Assembly: GCA_041389495.1 (NCBI GenBank)
Contig: JAWKRT010000002.1
Location: 310,001 to 374,000, forward strand
Direction of reading: 5' to 3'
Origin: Myxococcota bacterium
Lineage (GTDB): Bacteria; Myxococcota_A; UBA9160; UBA4427
DNA: 64,000 nt
Shown here: positions 56,074 to 64,000 of the stretch, in pieces
Position numbering within the stretch: the stretch's first letter is position 1
Layout of the letters: the number at the start of each line of letters is the position of its first letter
Translations under genes and position numbers: made by a program
The notes under the pieces: model-generated
What the model was told of the DNA's origin: nothing
The model's database searches: none
Seen by the model: the letters and a program-made list of their open reading frames with translations, nothing else

Positions 56074-57474
56074 CTAACGAGCGCCGCCGTGCGCACGCCC
56101 GCGCCCGCGCCCGCGCCGACGGCGCGCGCGGAGCGCGGCCAGCGCGGCGAGCGCTCCGGCCTGCAGCGCGATCGCCGACGGCTCGGGAACGAGCTCGACG
56201 GAGAGCGCGCCCGCGCCCTCGAGATCGATGCCCACGCCGCGCGTGTCGAGCACGAGGAGCGTCTCCTTCGTCGGGTCGGCGTCGGCGTCGGGCGCGCGGA
56301 TCGCGAGGCCCGGGCCCGCGCGGAGGGTCGCGAGCGTCGGCGTGCCGAGCGTCGCGACGTTGCCGAGCCGATCCGTCGGCACGATGCGCACCGCCTCGAC
56401 GCCCGCGCCCGTGTCGACGACCAGCGGGTTCAGCATCTCGAGGACGGCGCGCGCGCCGGCCGCGTCGAGGCCCGGTCGCAGCGGGTGGCCCGTCGCGGAG
56501 TCGTAGGTCGCGCTGCTCGCGAGCCGCGCGAGGCCGAACGACGCGACGGCGCCGCTCTTCGCGTCGGCGACGTCCGTCGTCGCGTCGCTCCCGTCGGCCA
56601 CCAGCGTGAACGCCTCGCCGTAGTCGTCGCGCACCGGGTCGGGCGTGAAGTGGTCGGTCACCTCGACGCCGACGGGCTCGTTCTCGCCGGGCGGCCCCGG
56701 CAGGTTGCCGTCGATCACGTCGTCGGGATCGGTGCGGAGCAGCGCCGGCAGACGCGTCATCACGGCGGGCCCATCCGGGACGACGCCGCCGAAGAACGAG
56801 GGGCTCGTCGCACCGACGTAGGCGACGGCGGTCGCGACGATGCGGAGCGGCGCCTCGTCGGGGCCGGCGACGCCGACGAAGAGCTGCGCGGGCGCCTGGC
56901 CGCTCGCGAAGAAGCCGAAGCGGCGGCCGACGGCGGCGATCTCCTGCTCCTCGATCGTCTCGTCGTTCGGGTCGCCGTCGAGCGCGGTGACGCCGACGAA
57001 GCCGTCGCCGTCGAGGTCCGCGAACGCGATCACGAGCACCGGGTCGCCCTCGAGCTCGGGCGACACGATCGCCATCCCCTCGGCGGGTGGCGTCGTCCCG
57101 TCCGAGATGGCGACGACGACCGGGATCGAGGCGCCGGCGCCCGCGGGCTCGGCGATCGCGATCGGCACCGCGCTCGGAATGCGCAGCGGCGATGTCGGCG
57201 GGATGGCGCCGGCGAAGCCGGTCAGGCCCGTGCGCACGACGAGGTCCACGTCGCCGATCGCCTGCGGGTTCGGGACGACCGACGCGTCGGGGAGCACCCA
57301 GGGCGCGCCGGGCACGAGCTCGACGATCTCGCTCGTCGCGGGGTCGACGAAGTCGCCCGAGAAGACGGGATCCTGGGCGCGCGCGTCGCGCGCTCCGCCG
57401 GCGACGCACGCCAGCGCGAGCGCGATCACCGCGGCGATGCGCGCCGCGCCTGCGCTCCGACGCCGCGCGCTCAC
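56074..57474 (-). CDS. Exported protein with PEP-CTERM-like sorting tail
   Basis: A 466-residue secreted protein. It has a signal peptide (RIAAVIALALACVAGGARDARAQ), then extracellular-type beta-rich sequence with a Ca-binding-like DLDGDGFVGVTALDGDPND. The C-terminus has VPEPSAIALQAGALAALAALRA followed by Arg-rich RRRRGRGRGR, matching the PEP-CTERM layout (PEP, membrane helix, basic tail) used by exosortase. No exosortase gene is in the window. The GTG start at 57474 overlaps the preceding gene's stop (GTGA), so it is the last gene of the lnt operon. Role in cell-surface structure is inferred. Confidence 0.82.
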   Translation of the reverse strand: MSARRRSAGAARIAAVIALALACVAGGARDARAQDPVFSGDFVDPATSEIVELVPGAPWVLPDASVVPNPQAIGDVDLVVRTGLTGFAGAIPPTSPLRIPSAVPIAIAEPAGAGASIPVVVAISDGTTPPAEGMAIVSPELEGDPVLVIAFADLDGDGFVGVTALDGDPNDETIEEQEIAAVGRRFGFFASGQAPAQLFVGVAGPDEAPLRIVATAVAYVGATSPSFFGGVVPDGPAVMTRLPALLRTDPDDVIDGNLPGPPGENEPVGVEVTDHFTPDPVRDDYGEAFTLVADGSDATTDVADAKSGAVASFGLARLASSATYDSATGHPLRPGLDAAGARAVLEMLNPLVVDTGAGVEAVRIVPTDRLGNVATLGTPTLATLRAGPGLAIRAPDADADPTKETLLVLDTRGVGIDLEGAGALSVELVPEPSAIALQAGALAALAALRARRRRGRGRGRAHGGAR

Positions 57475-58022
57475 GACCCGCCTCCCGGCTGCGCGTCGAG
57501 CACGACGTCGACGGGCATCTCGTTCGAGAGCACGGGGCTCCCGCCGTCGATCACGAAGATGCGCACGCGCGCGTCGGCGAGCGGGAACGCGGTCGAGAGC
57601 TCGAGCTCGATGCGCCCCTTCGCGACCAGCACGTGGCGCGCGGTCGCCGACGGCGCGCCCGCGCTCGCGAGCGCCGTCGCGTCGGCCGGATCGAGCCCGT
57701 CGGCGAGGCCGGCGTGGCTTCCCTCGAACGCGCCGTCGGAGAGGTCGAAGCGCACGTACTGCGCACCGCCCACGCCGTCCCACACCACGACCTGGATCGG
57801 ATACGGGATCTGCACGAGGTCCTGCTGCGGGAACACGGCGTCGAGCTGGATGCGCGTGCGCGCGTCGCCGCGCGCCGCGCGCGCGGCGTAGATCGCGAGC
57901 ACGGGGTCGGTCGGCGTGGCGCGCGCGGCGGCGGGCGCGGTCGCGACGAGCGCCATCGCGACGAGCGCCGGAAGGAGGCGCGCCCCGGCGCACCTCGCGC
58001 GAGTGCCTGCGAACGCGGTCAT
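57471..58022 (-). CDS. Small secreted protein of the lnt operon
   Basis: A 183-residue hypothetical protein with an N-terminal signal (ARLLPALVAMALVATAPAAARA) and a mature beta-rich domain (VVVWDGVGGAQYVRFDLSDG, IELELSTAFPLADARVRIFVIDGG). No family is recognised. It overlaps both neighbours by four bases, ATGA with the lipoprotein gene upstream and GTGA with the PEP-CTERM gene downstream, so the four genes from lnt are a tightly coupled unit. It may be a secreted partner of the PEP-CTERM protein. Confidence 0.75.
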   Translation of the reverse strand: MTAFAGTRARCAGARLLPALVAMALVATAPAAARATPTDPVLAIYAARAARGDARTRIQLDAVFPQQDLVQIPYPIQVVVWDGVGGAQYVRFDLSDGAFEGSHAGLADGLDPADATALASAGAPSATARHVLVAKGRIELELSTAFPLADARVRIFVIDGGSPVLSNEMPVDVVLDAQPGGGS

Positions 58023-58687
58023 TCCGGGAGCCCCCACACGACGGTCGCCACCGAGAGCCCGCCGGCGTCCGCGAGCGCGAGGCCGGGGAGCACGAGGCAG
58101 GCGACGCCCGCGGCCGGCATCGGCGCGCGCGTCTGGCGCACCGTCTCGCGCGCCTCGTTGCGCACCGCGATGCGGCCGTCGCCCGCGCGCACGCGGCCGA
58201 GCTCGGACCCGTCCGCGGCCACGATCTTGTAGCCGTACTCGCGCGCCTTCAGGTCGAACAGCACGGCCTCGCCGCGCTCGAGCGCGAGGTCGCCGTCGGG
58301 CTCGCGCGTGAGCCGCAGCGCGCGGGCGGCGTCGCCGTCCCCGGGCGTGAGCACGAACGCGTCGCCGCGATCCTCGATGCGCCCGACGATGCGGTCGTCC
58401 GCGTCGCGCACGGTGATGGTGCGACCGTCGATCGCGTATGCGGCGAGCAGGAGCCGTCGGCCGTCGAGCAGGCGCACTCCTTCTCCGTCGCGCTCGAGCA
58501 CGAGTGCGGTCTGGCCGTTGTCCGTCTCGAGCTTCGCGACGTCGAACGCGATTCCCGCGCCGGGCGCGACGGGCCCGCGCGCCGCGGGCGCGCTCGCGCA
58601 GCCCGCCCCGACGAGCGCGACGAGCCCGAAGAGCGCGAGGAGAGTCGGCGTCCGCCGGTCGGGGGTGGAGCCGTCGAAGCCTAACAT
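58019..58687 (-). CDS. Putative lipoprotein of the lnt operon
   Basis: A 222-residue exported protein with a signal segment (TLLALFGLVALVGAGC, Cys near residue 32, a loose lipobox) and a mature domain of short strands (ERDGEGVRLLDGRRLLLAAYAIDGRTITVRD, REYGYKIVAADGSELGRVRAG). A hydrophobic tail (VACLVLPGLALADAGGLSVATVVW) ends it. No family is recognised. It overlaps the end of lnt by 7 nt and the next gene by four. If lipidated, it is a plausible substrate of the neighbouring N-acyltransferase. Confidence 0.75.
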   Translation of the reverse strand: MLGFDGSTPDRRTPTLLALFGLVALVGAGCASAPAARGPVAPGAGIAFDVAKLETDNGQTALVLERDGEGVRLLDGRRLLLAAYAIDGRTITVRDADDRIVGRIEDRGDAFVLTPGDGDAARALRLTREPDGDLALERGEAVLFDLKAREYGYKIVAADGSELGRVRAGDGRIAVRNEARETVRQTRAPMPAAGVACLVLPGLALADAGGLSVATVVWGLPE

Positions 58688-60282
58688 CGGGAGGACCTCC
58701 GGGGAGCGAGCGCGAGAGCGAAGGCGAAGGCACAGGCGACCGGGCCCGCGACGTCGCCGGTGGCGGCGAACGCCGTGGTCGGACCGCCCGGCACGACGTC
58801 GGCGTCGAGCGCGGTCGCCGCGTGCTCGGGAGCGCGCGCGACCACGCGCCCCCAGGCGTCGATCGCCGCGGTGACGCCCGTGTGGGTCGCGCGCAGGACG
58901 GGACGGCCCGTCTCGACCGCGCGCAGCACGGCCGATGCGAAGTGCTGCTCGACCGCGCCAGTGCGGCCGAACCAGCCGTCGTTCGCGACGTTCACGAGCA
59001 CGTCCGCTCCGTCGTGCGCGAGCGCACGCGCGAGCGGCGCGAAGGCGATCTCGTAGCAGACGAGCGCGCCGATGCGCAGGCCGTCGCGCGCGCCGAGCAC
59101 GCGCGGTGCCTCGCCGGCCCGCGTGTCGTGGCCGGAGACGCCGAGCGCGCGCAGCGGCGCGGGCACGTACTCGCCGAGCGGCAGCAGGTGGACCTTGTCG
59201 TGCACGGCCTCGACCGCGAACGCGTCGTCGAGCGAGAAGGCGGAGTTGAAGAGCGCACCGGGCTCGGCCGCGTCGCTGCGCGGCGCGCCGACGAGGAGCG
59301 CGCGCGGGCGCGTCGCGCGATCGGGCCAGGCGCGCGCGAGCAGCCCGAGGTTCGCGGGGAGCACGGCGCGCAGCGCGTTCTCGGGCCACACCGCGAGGTC
59401 GACCGGGCCGCCCGCCGCCGTGAGCGCGACGAGCCGGTCGAGCTCTGCGCCGACGCCCGCGCTCGAGGCGCGCGCGGCGGCGCGCGCGTTCGGCTGCACG
59501 AGCCGCACGTGCACGGCGCCCGTTCCGCCCGTTCCCGACGCGAGCACGGCGCCCGGCCGCGGCGCGCCGCCCGCGCCGCCGTCCGCGAGCCCCGACGCGA
59601 GATAGGCGGCGGCGAAGCAGGCGCCGACGCCCGCGAGCGCCGCGAACGCCGGGCGCCGCGCCGCCGCGCCGCGGAGCGCGGCCACGGCGAACGCGCCGTT
59701 CACCGCGGCGACGAGGAGCGCGAGCCCCGCTGCGCCGGTCCACGCCGCGGGCTGCAGCAGCGCGGGCGCGGTCGTGAGCGCGTGCGCGAGCAGGATCCAC
59801 GGGAGACCGGTGAAGAGCGTCGAGCGCAGCAGCTCGGCCGCCGTCCACGCGACGGCGACGCGCGCGATCGCGACCGCGGCGCTCCGCTCCTCGAGCGGGC
59901 CGGCGAGCGCGGCGAAGGCGGCCATGCTCCCCGCGCCGAAGACCTGCCCGACCGTCAGCGCGATCGCGAGCGCCTCCCACGGCGAGACGCCGAAGTAGGC
60001 CGTCGAGCTCACCGCGGCGGGCACCACCGTCGAAAGACACGTCGCCGCCGTGCCGGCGAGCCAGCCGAGCACCGCGCGCTCGCGCGCGCCGCGCCCGGCG
60101 AGCGCGACGACGAGCGGCACGCCGCACGCGAAGGCGAGGGGCCACGCCGAGCCGAAGGGCGCTCCCGGCTGGGCCGCCGCGTAGAGCGCGCCGCAGCCGA
60201 GCGCGAGCGCGCCGCGCCGGGCGCGCGTCGCGGCGAGGCGCGTCGCTAGGCGGGGTGCCTGCGTGGGCTCCGCGGCGCGCAC
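58681..60282 (-). CDS. lnt: Apolipoprotein N-acyltransferase
   Basis: A 533-residue Lnt, completing triacylation of lipoproteins in the inner membrane. The N-terminal half has six to eight membrane segments; the C-terminal nitrilase domain has the triad: Glu in WPENALRAVLP, Lys in HDKVHLLPLGEYVP and Cys in VCYEIAF. WFGRTGAVEQHFASAVLRAVETGRPVLR is typical. The start GTG at 60282 is 11 nt after a TACCCT -10 and lacks a Shine-Dalgarno; upstream open frame is shadow of the kinase gene. It leads the operon and is divergent from the kinase. Confidence 0.92.
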   Translation of the reverse strand: MRAAEPTQAPRLATRLAATRARRGALALGCGALYAAAQPGAPFGSAWPLAFACGVPLVVALAGRGARERAVLGWLAGTAATCLSTVVPAAVSSTAYFGVSPWEALAIALTVGQVFGAGSMAAFAALAGPLEERSAAVAIARVAVAWTAAELLRSTLFTGLPWILLAHALTTAPALLQPAAWTGAAGLALLVAAVNGAFAVAALRGAAARRPAFAALAGVGACFAAAYLASGLADGGAGGAPRPGAVLASGTGGTGAVHVRLVQPNARAAARASSAGVGAELDRLVALTAAGGPVDLAVWPENALRAVLPANLGLLARAWPDRATRPRALLVGAPRSDAAEPGALFNSAFSLDDAFAVEAVHDKVHLLPLGEYVPAPLRALGVSGHDTRAGEAPRVLGARDGLRIGALVCYEIAFAPLARALAHDGADVLVNVANDGWFGRTGAVEQHFASAVLRAVETGRPVLRATHTGVTAAIDAWGRVVARAPEHAATALDADVVPGGPTTAFAATGDVAGPVACAFAFALALAPRRSSRC

Positions 60283-60293
60283 GCGCGCGCTGC

Positions 60294-60303
60294 AGGGTAC
60301 GAT
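60294..60303. promoter_or_regulatory. Overlapping divergent -10 elements
   Basis: The plus strand has TACGAT (60298-60303), followed by CGCC, 24 nt before the kinase GTG. The minus strand has TACCCT (60299 to 60294), 11 nt before the lnt GTG. They share TA at 60298-60299. Confidence 0.5.
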
Positions 60304-60327
60304 CGCCGGCTCCGGAGGTGTCGCCGC

Positions 60328-62565
60328 GTGCAGAGGTCGCTCGTTCCCGCGCTCGTCCTCGGCGCGCTCGTCGCGGCGCTCCTCGCGACCGTCGCGCAGG
60401 GCTCGCTCCGCCTTCGCGAGCGGCCGTTCCCCGGCTTCCTCGTATGGGACAACGGGGCGCTCGTCGCGTTCCACGACGAGAGCTTCACGGGGGCGCTCGC
60501 CGGCCTTCCGCTCGGCAGCGGTCGCATCGTCGAGGTCGACGGCGCGCCGTTCGAGGGCGGACGCGCGCTGCTCGAGGCCGCGCGCGCGCGGCGGGCCGGC
60601 ACGGTCGTCCGCTACCGCGTCGCGACGGAGGAGGGGGAGCGCGACTACGCGGTCCCGACGATGCGGCTCTCGTTCCAGAGCTTCGTCGCGACGTTCGGCA
60701 ACTACCTGTTCAACGCGTTCTGCTTCGCGGGCATCGGCGTGGTCGCGCTCGCGCTGCGGCCGGACTCGGCGCAGGCGCGCGCGCTCGCCGGCGCGACCGT
60801 CGCGATGGGCCTGCTCTTCGCGCTCGCGATCGACTACTTCACGGCCTACCGGTTCACGCGGCTGTGTCAGCTCGTCGAGGCCGCGAGCCCGCTGCCCGTG
60901 GCCGCGCTCGCGCTGCACTTCCCCGCCGTGCGCGGGACGCGCGCGCTGCGGCGCGGCGTGCTCGCCGTGCTCGGCGCGGTCGCGGCCGCCACCTTCGCCG
61001 CGCAGGTCGCGTGGTTCTACGACGCCCCGGAGCGCGCGCGCATCGCGACGCTCGTCGCGTACGTCGAGCTCGCCGCGATCACGGTCGGAATGCTCGCCGG
61101 CCTCGCGCACGCCGCGCTGCGCGGCGCGACGACCGACGACCGCGTGCGCGCGGCGATCGTGCTCGCCGCCGCGGTGAGCGGCCTGCTCGTGCCCGCGCTC
61201 GCGATCCTCGCGTTCTTCGGGCTCGGCGCGGGCTTCTCGTTCACGTGGGTGACGTTCCTCCTGCCCGTCTTCCCGGCGGCCGTGCTGTTCGCGACGGTCC
61301 GCCACGACCTGCTGCGCGCCGAGCGCTTCGCGCGGCTCGCCGTCGGCTACGGCGTCACGACGGCCGGCCTCGCGGTCGGCTACTCGTCGCTCCTGCTCGT
61401 GCTCGACCGCTGGCTGATCCGCAGCGGGGCGCGCGGCACGCCGGTCGAGTTCGCGCTGCTCGTCGGCGTCGCCGCGTCGTTCAACCCGCTGTACCGGCGC
61501 GTGCAGTCGGCGATCGATCGCGTGTTCTACCGCTCCGACCTCGACGCCGCGCGGCGACTCGAGCGCCTCTCCGTGCTGCTCGCCGCCCGTCCTTCGGAGG
61601 CCGAGGCGGTCGAGATCGTCGCGCGCGAGGTCGGCCTCGCGCTGCAGGTCGACGCCGTGGAGATCGCGCTCGGCCCCGAGGTCGCGGGCGGCGGCTTCGC
61701 GCTGGTCGAGCCGATCGTGCACGGCGACGACCGGCTCGGCGCGCTGCGCTGCGGCGCCAAGTCGTCGGGTGCGCCGTTCTCGGCGGCCGAGCGCGACTTC
61801 GCGGTCGGCGCCGCGAGCCAGGCGGCGACCGCCATCCGCAGCGCCCGTTCGCTCGAGGACCTGCGCGCCGCGCAAGACGCGCTCGTGCGCGCCGAGCGCC
61901 TCGCGGCGATCGGCGAGGTCGCCGGCGCCGTCGCCCACGGCGTCCGCAACCCGCTCGCCGGCATTCGCGCCGCCGCGCAGATGGCGCAGGAGATCGACGA
62001 CCCCGCCGAGCGCGCCGAGACGCTCGGCGACCTGATCGCGGGCGCCGACCGGCTCGACGAGCGCGTGCGCCGCCTGCTCGACTTCGCGCGCATGCTCGCG
62101 CCCGAGATCGAGCGCGTCGACGTGCGCACCGTCGTCGAGAACGTCCGCTCCGTGCTCGCGAGCCGGGCCGCGAGCCAGGGCGTCGCGCTCGAGGTCGTCG
62201 CGCGCGCGGAGGGGCCGATCTACGCGCACGCCGACCCCCGCCAGCTCGAGGAGGCGCTGCTCGAGCTCGTCGGGAACGCGCTGCACGCGACGGGCGAGGG
62301 CGGCCGCGTCGCGGTGGGGATCGAGGCGGATGCGGCGCGCGTGCGCGTCGTCGTGCGCGACACCGGGCGCGGCATTCCCGCGGCCGTGCAGGCGCGCGTG
62401 TTCGACCTGTTCTTCACGACGCGCGAGGAGGGCACGGGGATGGGCCTCGCGACCGTGCGCAAGATGCTCGAGCGCCAGGACGGGAGCGTCGAGCTCGTCG
62501 AGAGCGGTGCGGGCGGCACGGCGTTCGCGCTCGAGGTGCCCGCGGCGGCACCCGCTGCGGCGTAG
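60328..62565 (+). CDS. Sensor histidine kinase with PDZ-like, membrane and GAF domains
   Basis: A 745-residue NtrB-like sensor kinase. After one N-terminal membrane helix comes a PDZ-like module (LPLGSGRIVEVDGAPFEGGRALLEAARA), then about six more membrane segments, a GAF domain (roughly 410-515) and a HisKA domain with His537 in AHGVRNPLAG. The ATPase domain shows LVGNALHAT (N-box), DTGRGIP (G1) and TTREEGTGMGLATV (G2). The GTG start is supported by TCCGGAGG upstream. A sigma-54-type response regulator gene lies convergently downstream and is the likely partner. Signal is unknown. Confidence 0.9.
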   Translation: MQRSLVPALVLGALVAALLATVAQGSLRLRERPFPGFLVWDNGALVAFHDESFTGALAGLPLGSGRIVEVDGAPFEGGRALLEAARARRAGTVVRYRVATEEGERDYAVPTMRLSFQSFVATFGNYLFNAFCFAGIGVVALALRPDSAQARALAGATVAMGLLFALAIDYFTAYRFTRLCQLVEAASPLPVAALALHFPAVRGTRALRRGVLAVLGAVAAATFAAQVAWFYDAPERARIATLVAYVELAAITVGMLAGLAHAALRGATTDDRVRAAIVLAAAVSGLLVPALAILAFFGLGAGFSFTWVTFLLPVFPAAVLFATVRHDLLRAERFARLAVGYGVTTAGLAVGYSSLLLVLDRWLIRSGARGTPVEFALLVGVAASFNPLYRRVQSAIDRVFYRSDLDAARRLERLSVLLAARPSEAEAVEIVAREVGLALQVDAVEIALGPEVAGGGFALVEPIVHGDDRLGALRCGAKSSGAPFSAAERDFAVGAASQAATAIRSARSLEDLRAAQDALVRAERLAAIGEVAGAVAHGVRNPLAGIRAAAQMAQEIDDPAERAETLGDLIAGADRLDERVRRLLDFARMLAPEIERVDVRTVVENVRSVLASRAASQGVALEVVARAEGPIYAHADPRQLEEALLELVGNALHATGEGGRVAVGIEADAARVRVVVRDTGRGIPAAVQARVFDLFFTTREEGTGMGLATVRKMLERQDGSVELVESGAGGTAFALEVPAAAPAAA

Positions 62566-62625
62566 CTGCGGGCCGCGCGGCGCGCGCGATCGTTCCGACC
62601 GAGGGGCATGCGTACCGACTCCCCG

Positions 62626-62655
62626 CCGGAGGTCGCCCGCACGCGGGCCCTCCGG
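62626..62655. terminator. Hairpin between kinase and response-regulator genes
   Basis: CCGGAGG (62626-62632) pairs with CCTCCGG (62649-62655), and CCCG (62636-62639) with CGGG (62644-62647), around a CACG tetraloop with small bulges. There is no T tract. It lies in the 134-nt convergent gap. Confidence 0.5.
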
Positions 62656-62699
62656 ACGCGAATCCCGTTCCTGCCGACGAGCCACAGCAAGCGCCGTGC

Positions 62700-64000
62700 C
62701 TAGTCGATCTCGAACTTCTCCATCCGGTACCGGAGCTGGTCGCGCGTGAGGCCGAGCAGCTTCGCGGCCTGCGTGCGGTTGCCGCTCGCGCGCTCGAGCG
62801 CCTGCGCGATCAGGTCCGCCTCGAGCTCGGCGATGTGGATCCCGCCGTCGGGGAGCACGTAGCGCCCTCCCGCGGCCGCCTCGCTGCCGCGCGCCGCGCG
62901 CAGCATGGGAGCGAGCACGCTCGCGTCGATCGTCGCTCCGCTCGCGAGCAGCAGGCCGCGCTCGATCACGTTGCGCAGCTCGCGCACGTTCCCCGGCCAC
63001 GGATACTGGCGCAGCAGCTTCTCGGCATCGCCGTCGAACGACGCACCGGGCCTCCCGTACTGGTGGCCGAGCTCGGCGCAGAAGTGACGCGCGAGCGCCG
63101 GGATGTCCTGCGTCCGCTCGCGCAGCGGGGGCACCTCGAACGCGAGCACTGCGAGGCGGTGGAACAGGTCGGCGCGGAACGCGCCGTCGGCCACGGCGGC
63201 GTCGAGATCGGCGTTGGTCGCCGCGATGACGTGCACGTCGAGCGCGCGGTCGCGCGAGGCGCCGAGCCGCCGCACGCGCTTGTCCTCGATCACCTTGAGG
63301 AACTTCGCCTGCACGCCGAGCTCGAGGTGGCCGATCTCGTCGAGGAAGATCGCCCCGCCGTCGGCCGCCTCGAACAGGCCCGCGCGCGCCCCCGTGGCAC
63401 CGGTGAAGCTCCCGCGCTCGTGCCCGAAGAGCTCCTCCTCGACGAGCGTCGACGGAAGCCCCGTGCAGTTGAGCTCGATGAACGCGCCGCCGCCGAGCGC
63501 CTCGTGGACGGCGCGCGCGATCAGCCCCTTGCCCGTGCCCGTCTCGCCCGTCAGCAGCACGGTGGGGCGCTTGCCGGGCGCGAGCTTCGCGTCGGCGAGC
63601 CGATCGATCTGCTCGAAGATCGCCGCGATGCGCGGGTCGGTGCCGATCACGTGGCCGCGCGCGCTGCCCCCGCGGCGGCGGTGGTAGGCGAGCTCGCGGT
63701 CGGCGCGCCGGCGCTCGAGCGTGCGGTCGATGGCGAGGCGCAGCTCGTCGAGGTCGAGCGGCTTCTGCAGGTAGTCGGCCGCGCCCTGCTGCATGGCCTG
63801 CACGGCGTCGGCCACCGAGCCGTACGCGGTCATCATGAGCACGGGCAGCTCGGGCGCGCGCTCGAGCAGGTCGCGCAGCACGTCGAGACCGGAGGCGTCG
63901 GGGAGCCGCAGGTCGACGAGCGCGAGGTCGGGCTCGGCGGTCGCGAACGCGTCGAGCGCCTCGGCGCGACTGCCGGCGAGCGCGGCGTTGTGGCCCGCTC
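62700..64000 (-). CDS. NtrC-family sigma-54-dependent response regulator (partial)
   Basis: The gene continues past the window edge. The visible part contains the second half of a receiver domain (probable phospho-Asp in VDLRLP, then MMTAYGS and LQKPLD), a sigma-54 AAA+ domain with Walker A GETGTGKG, the GSFTGA loop (usually GAFTGA), FLDEIG and a C-terminal Fis-type helix-turn-helix (NRTQAAKLLGLTRDQLRYRM). It activates sigma-54 promoters upon phosphorylation. Its end faces the histidine kinase gene convergently, which is the likely partner. The missing N-terminus would hold the first strands of the receiver. Confidence 0.92.
   Translation of the reverse strand, partial: AGHNAALAGSRAEALDAFATAEPDLALVDLRLPDASGLDVLRDLLERAPELPVLMMTAYGSVADAVQAMQQGAADYLQKPLDLDELRLAIDRTLERRRADRELAYHRRRGGSARGHVIGTDPRIAAIFEQIDRLADAKLAPGKRPTVLLTGETGTGKGLIARAVHEALGGGAFIELNCTGLPSTLVEEELFGHERGSFTGATGARAGLFEAADGGAIFLDEIGHLELGVQAKFLKVIEDKRVRRLGASRDRALDVHVIAATNADLDAAVADGAFRADLFHRLAVLAFEVPPLRERTQDIPALARHFCAELGHQYGRPGASFDGDAEKLLRQYPWPGNVRELRNVIERGLLLASGATIDASVLAPMLRAARGSEAAAGGRYVLPDGGIHIAELEADLIAQALERASGNRTQAAKLLGLTRDQLRYRMEKFEID

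Noticed and set aside
60283..63000. A 1439-codon minus-strand frame extending lnt upstream
   Set aside because: The part beyond 60282 is antisense to the histidine kinase and shows no domain; lnt starts at GTG 60282.

Overview
The window is chromosomal DNA from a very GC-rich bacterium (about three quarters G+C by eye). It is gene-dense, with no rRNA, tRNA, insertion sequence, phage or CRISPR locus visible. The cell is Gram-negative: it encodes an apolipoprotein N-acyltransferase (lnt), several lipoproteins, a protein with a PEP-CTERM-type tail, and an NtrC-type sigma-54 activator. The mix of luciferase-like flavin oxidoreductases, short-chain dehydrogenases (SDRs), SnoaL/NTF2-fold proteins, a DUF3604 protein and a deazaflavin-dependent nitroreductase-family protein recalls uncultured Myxococcota or Binatota-like 'Deltaproteobacteria'. 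That placement is inference from gene content, not phylogeny.

Layout. 1-12.2 kb: NTF2-fold protein; an SDR/YbjQ/LLM operon; HAD hydrolase; YceI protein; acyl-CoA synthetase with DUF3604; a CoA transferase divergent from an exported SurE across a perfect 16-bp inverted repeat; a second LLM oxidoreductase. 12.3-17.5 kb: an SDR-LLM-alcohol dehydrogenase-alpha/beta-hydrolase operon, DUF4336 and a lipoprotein. 17.5-30.3 kb: hydrolases, old-yellow-enzyme homologue, TMTC-like membrane protein, enoyl-CoA hydratase, Baeyer-Villiger monooxygenase, galactokinase-like GHMP kinase and three SDRs, two of which resemble 3-alpha-hydroxysteroid dehydrogenase. 30.5-37.9 kb: pyruvate kinase, arylsulfotransferase, an LLM / deazaflavin-nitroreductase / molybdopterin-oxidoreductase operon and a DUF4136 lipoprotein. 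38.0-42.7 kb: a TetR-headed ring-cleavage-type operon (PPOX, FAH-family hydrolase, two-domain VOC/extradiol protein, MhpA-like hydroxylase) behind twin palindromic operators. 42.7-49.7 kb: HDOD protein, NhaA, soluble transhydrogenase, a J-J-zinc-PilZ fusion, a dihydrodipicolinate-reductase-like enzyme and an SDR. 49.8-56.1 kb: EthD, esterase, NTF2 and CMD proteins, citrate synthase and an MFS carrier. 56.1-64.0 kb: an lnt operon ending in a PEP-CTERM protein, a PDZ/membrane/GAF histidine kinase, and convergently its probable sigma-54 response regulator, cut by the window edge.

How the genes fit together. Most of the window reads as accessory catabolism of hydrophobic ring compounds (steroid-, terpenoid- or aromatic-like), with CoA activation, beta-oxidation-type, monooxygenase and ring-cleavage steps, interspersed with core functions (pyruvate kinase, citrate synthase, SthA, NhaA, Lnt). 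The substrate cannot be read from the sequence.

Expression signals form a consistent picture. Divergent genes repeatedly share overlapping, oppositely oriented -10 hexamers. Many -10 elements fit TAnnAT followed by (G)CGCC. At least five genes start 6-7 nt after a -10 element with no Shine-Dalgarno, so they are probably leaderless. Several convergent pairs end in GC-rich hairpins without a T tract, and two of these contain both stop codons.
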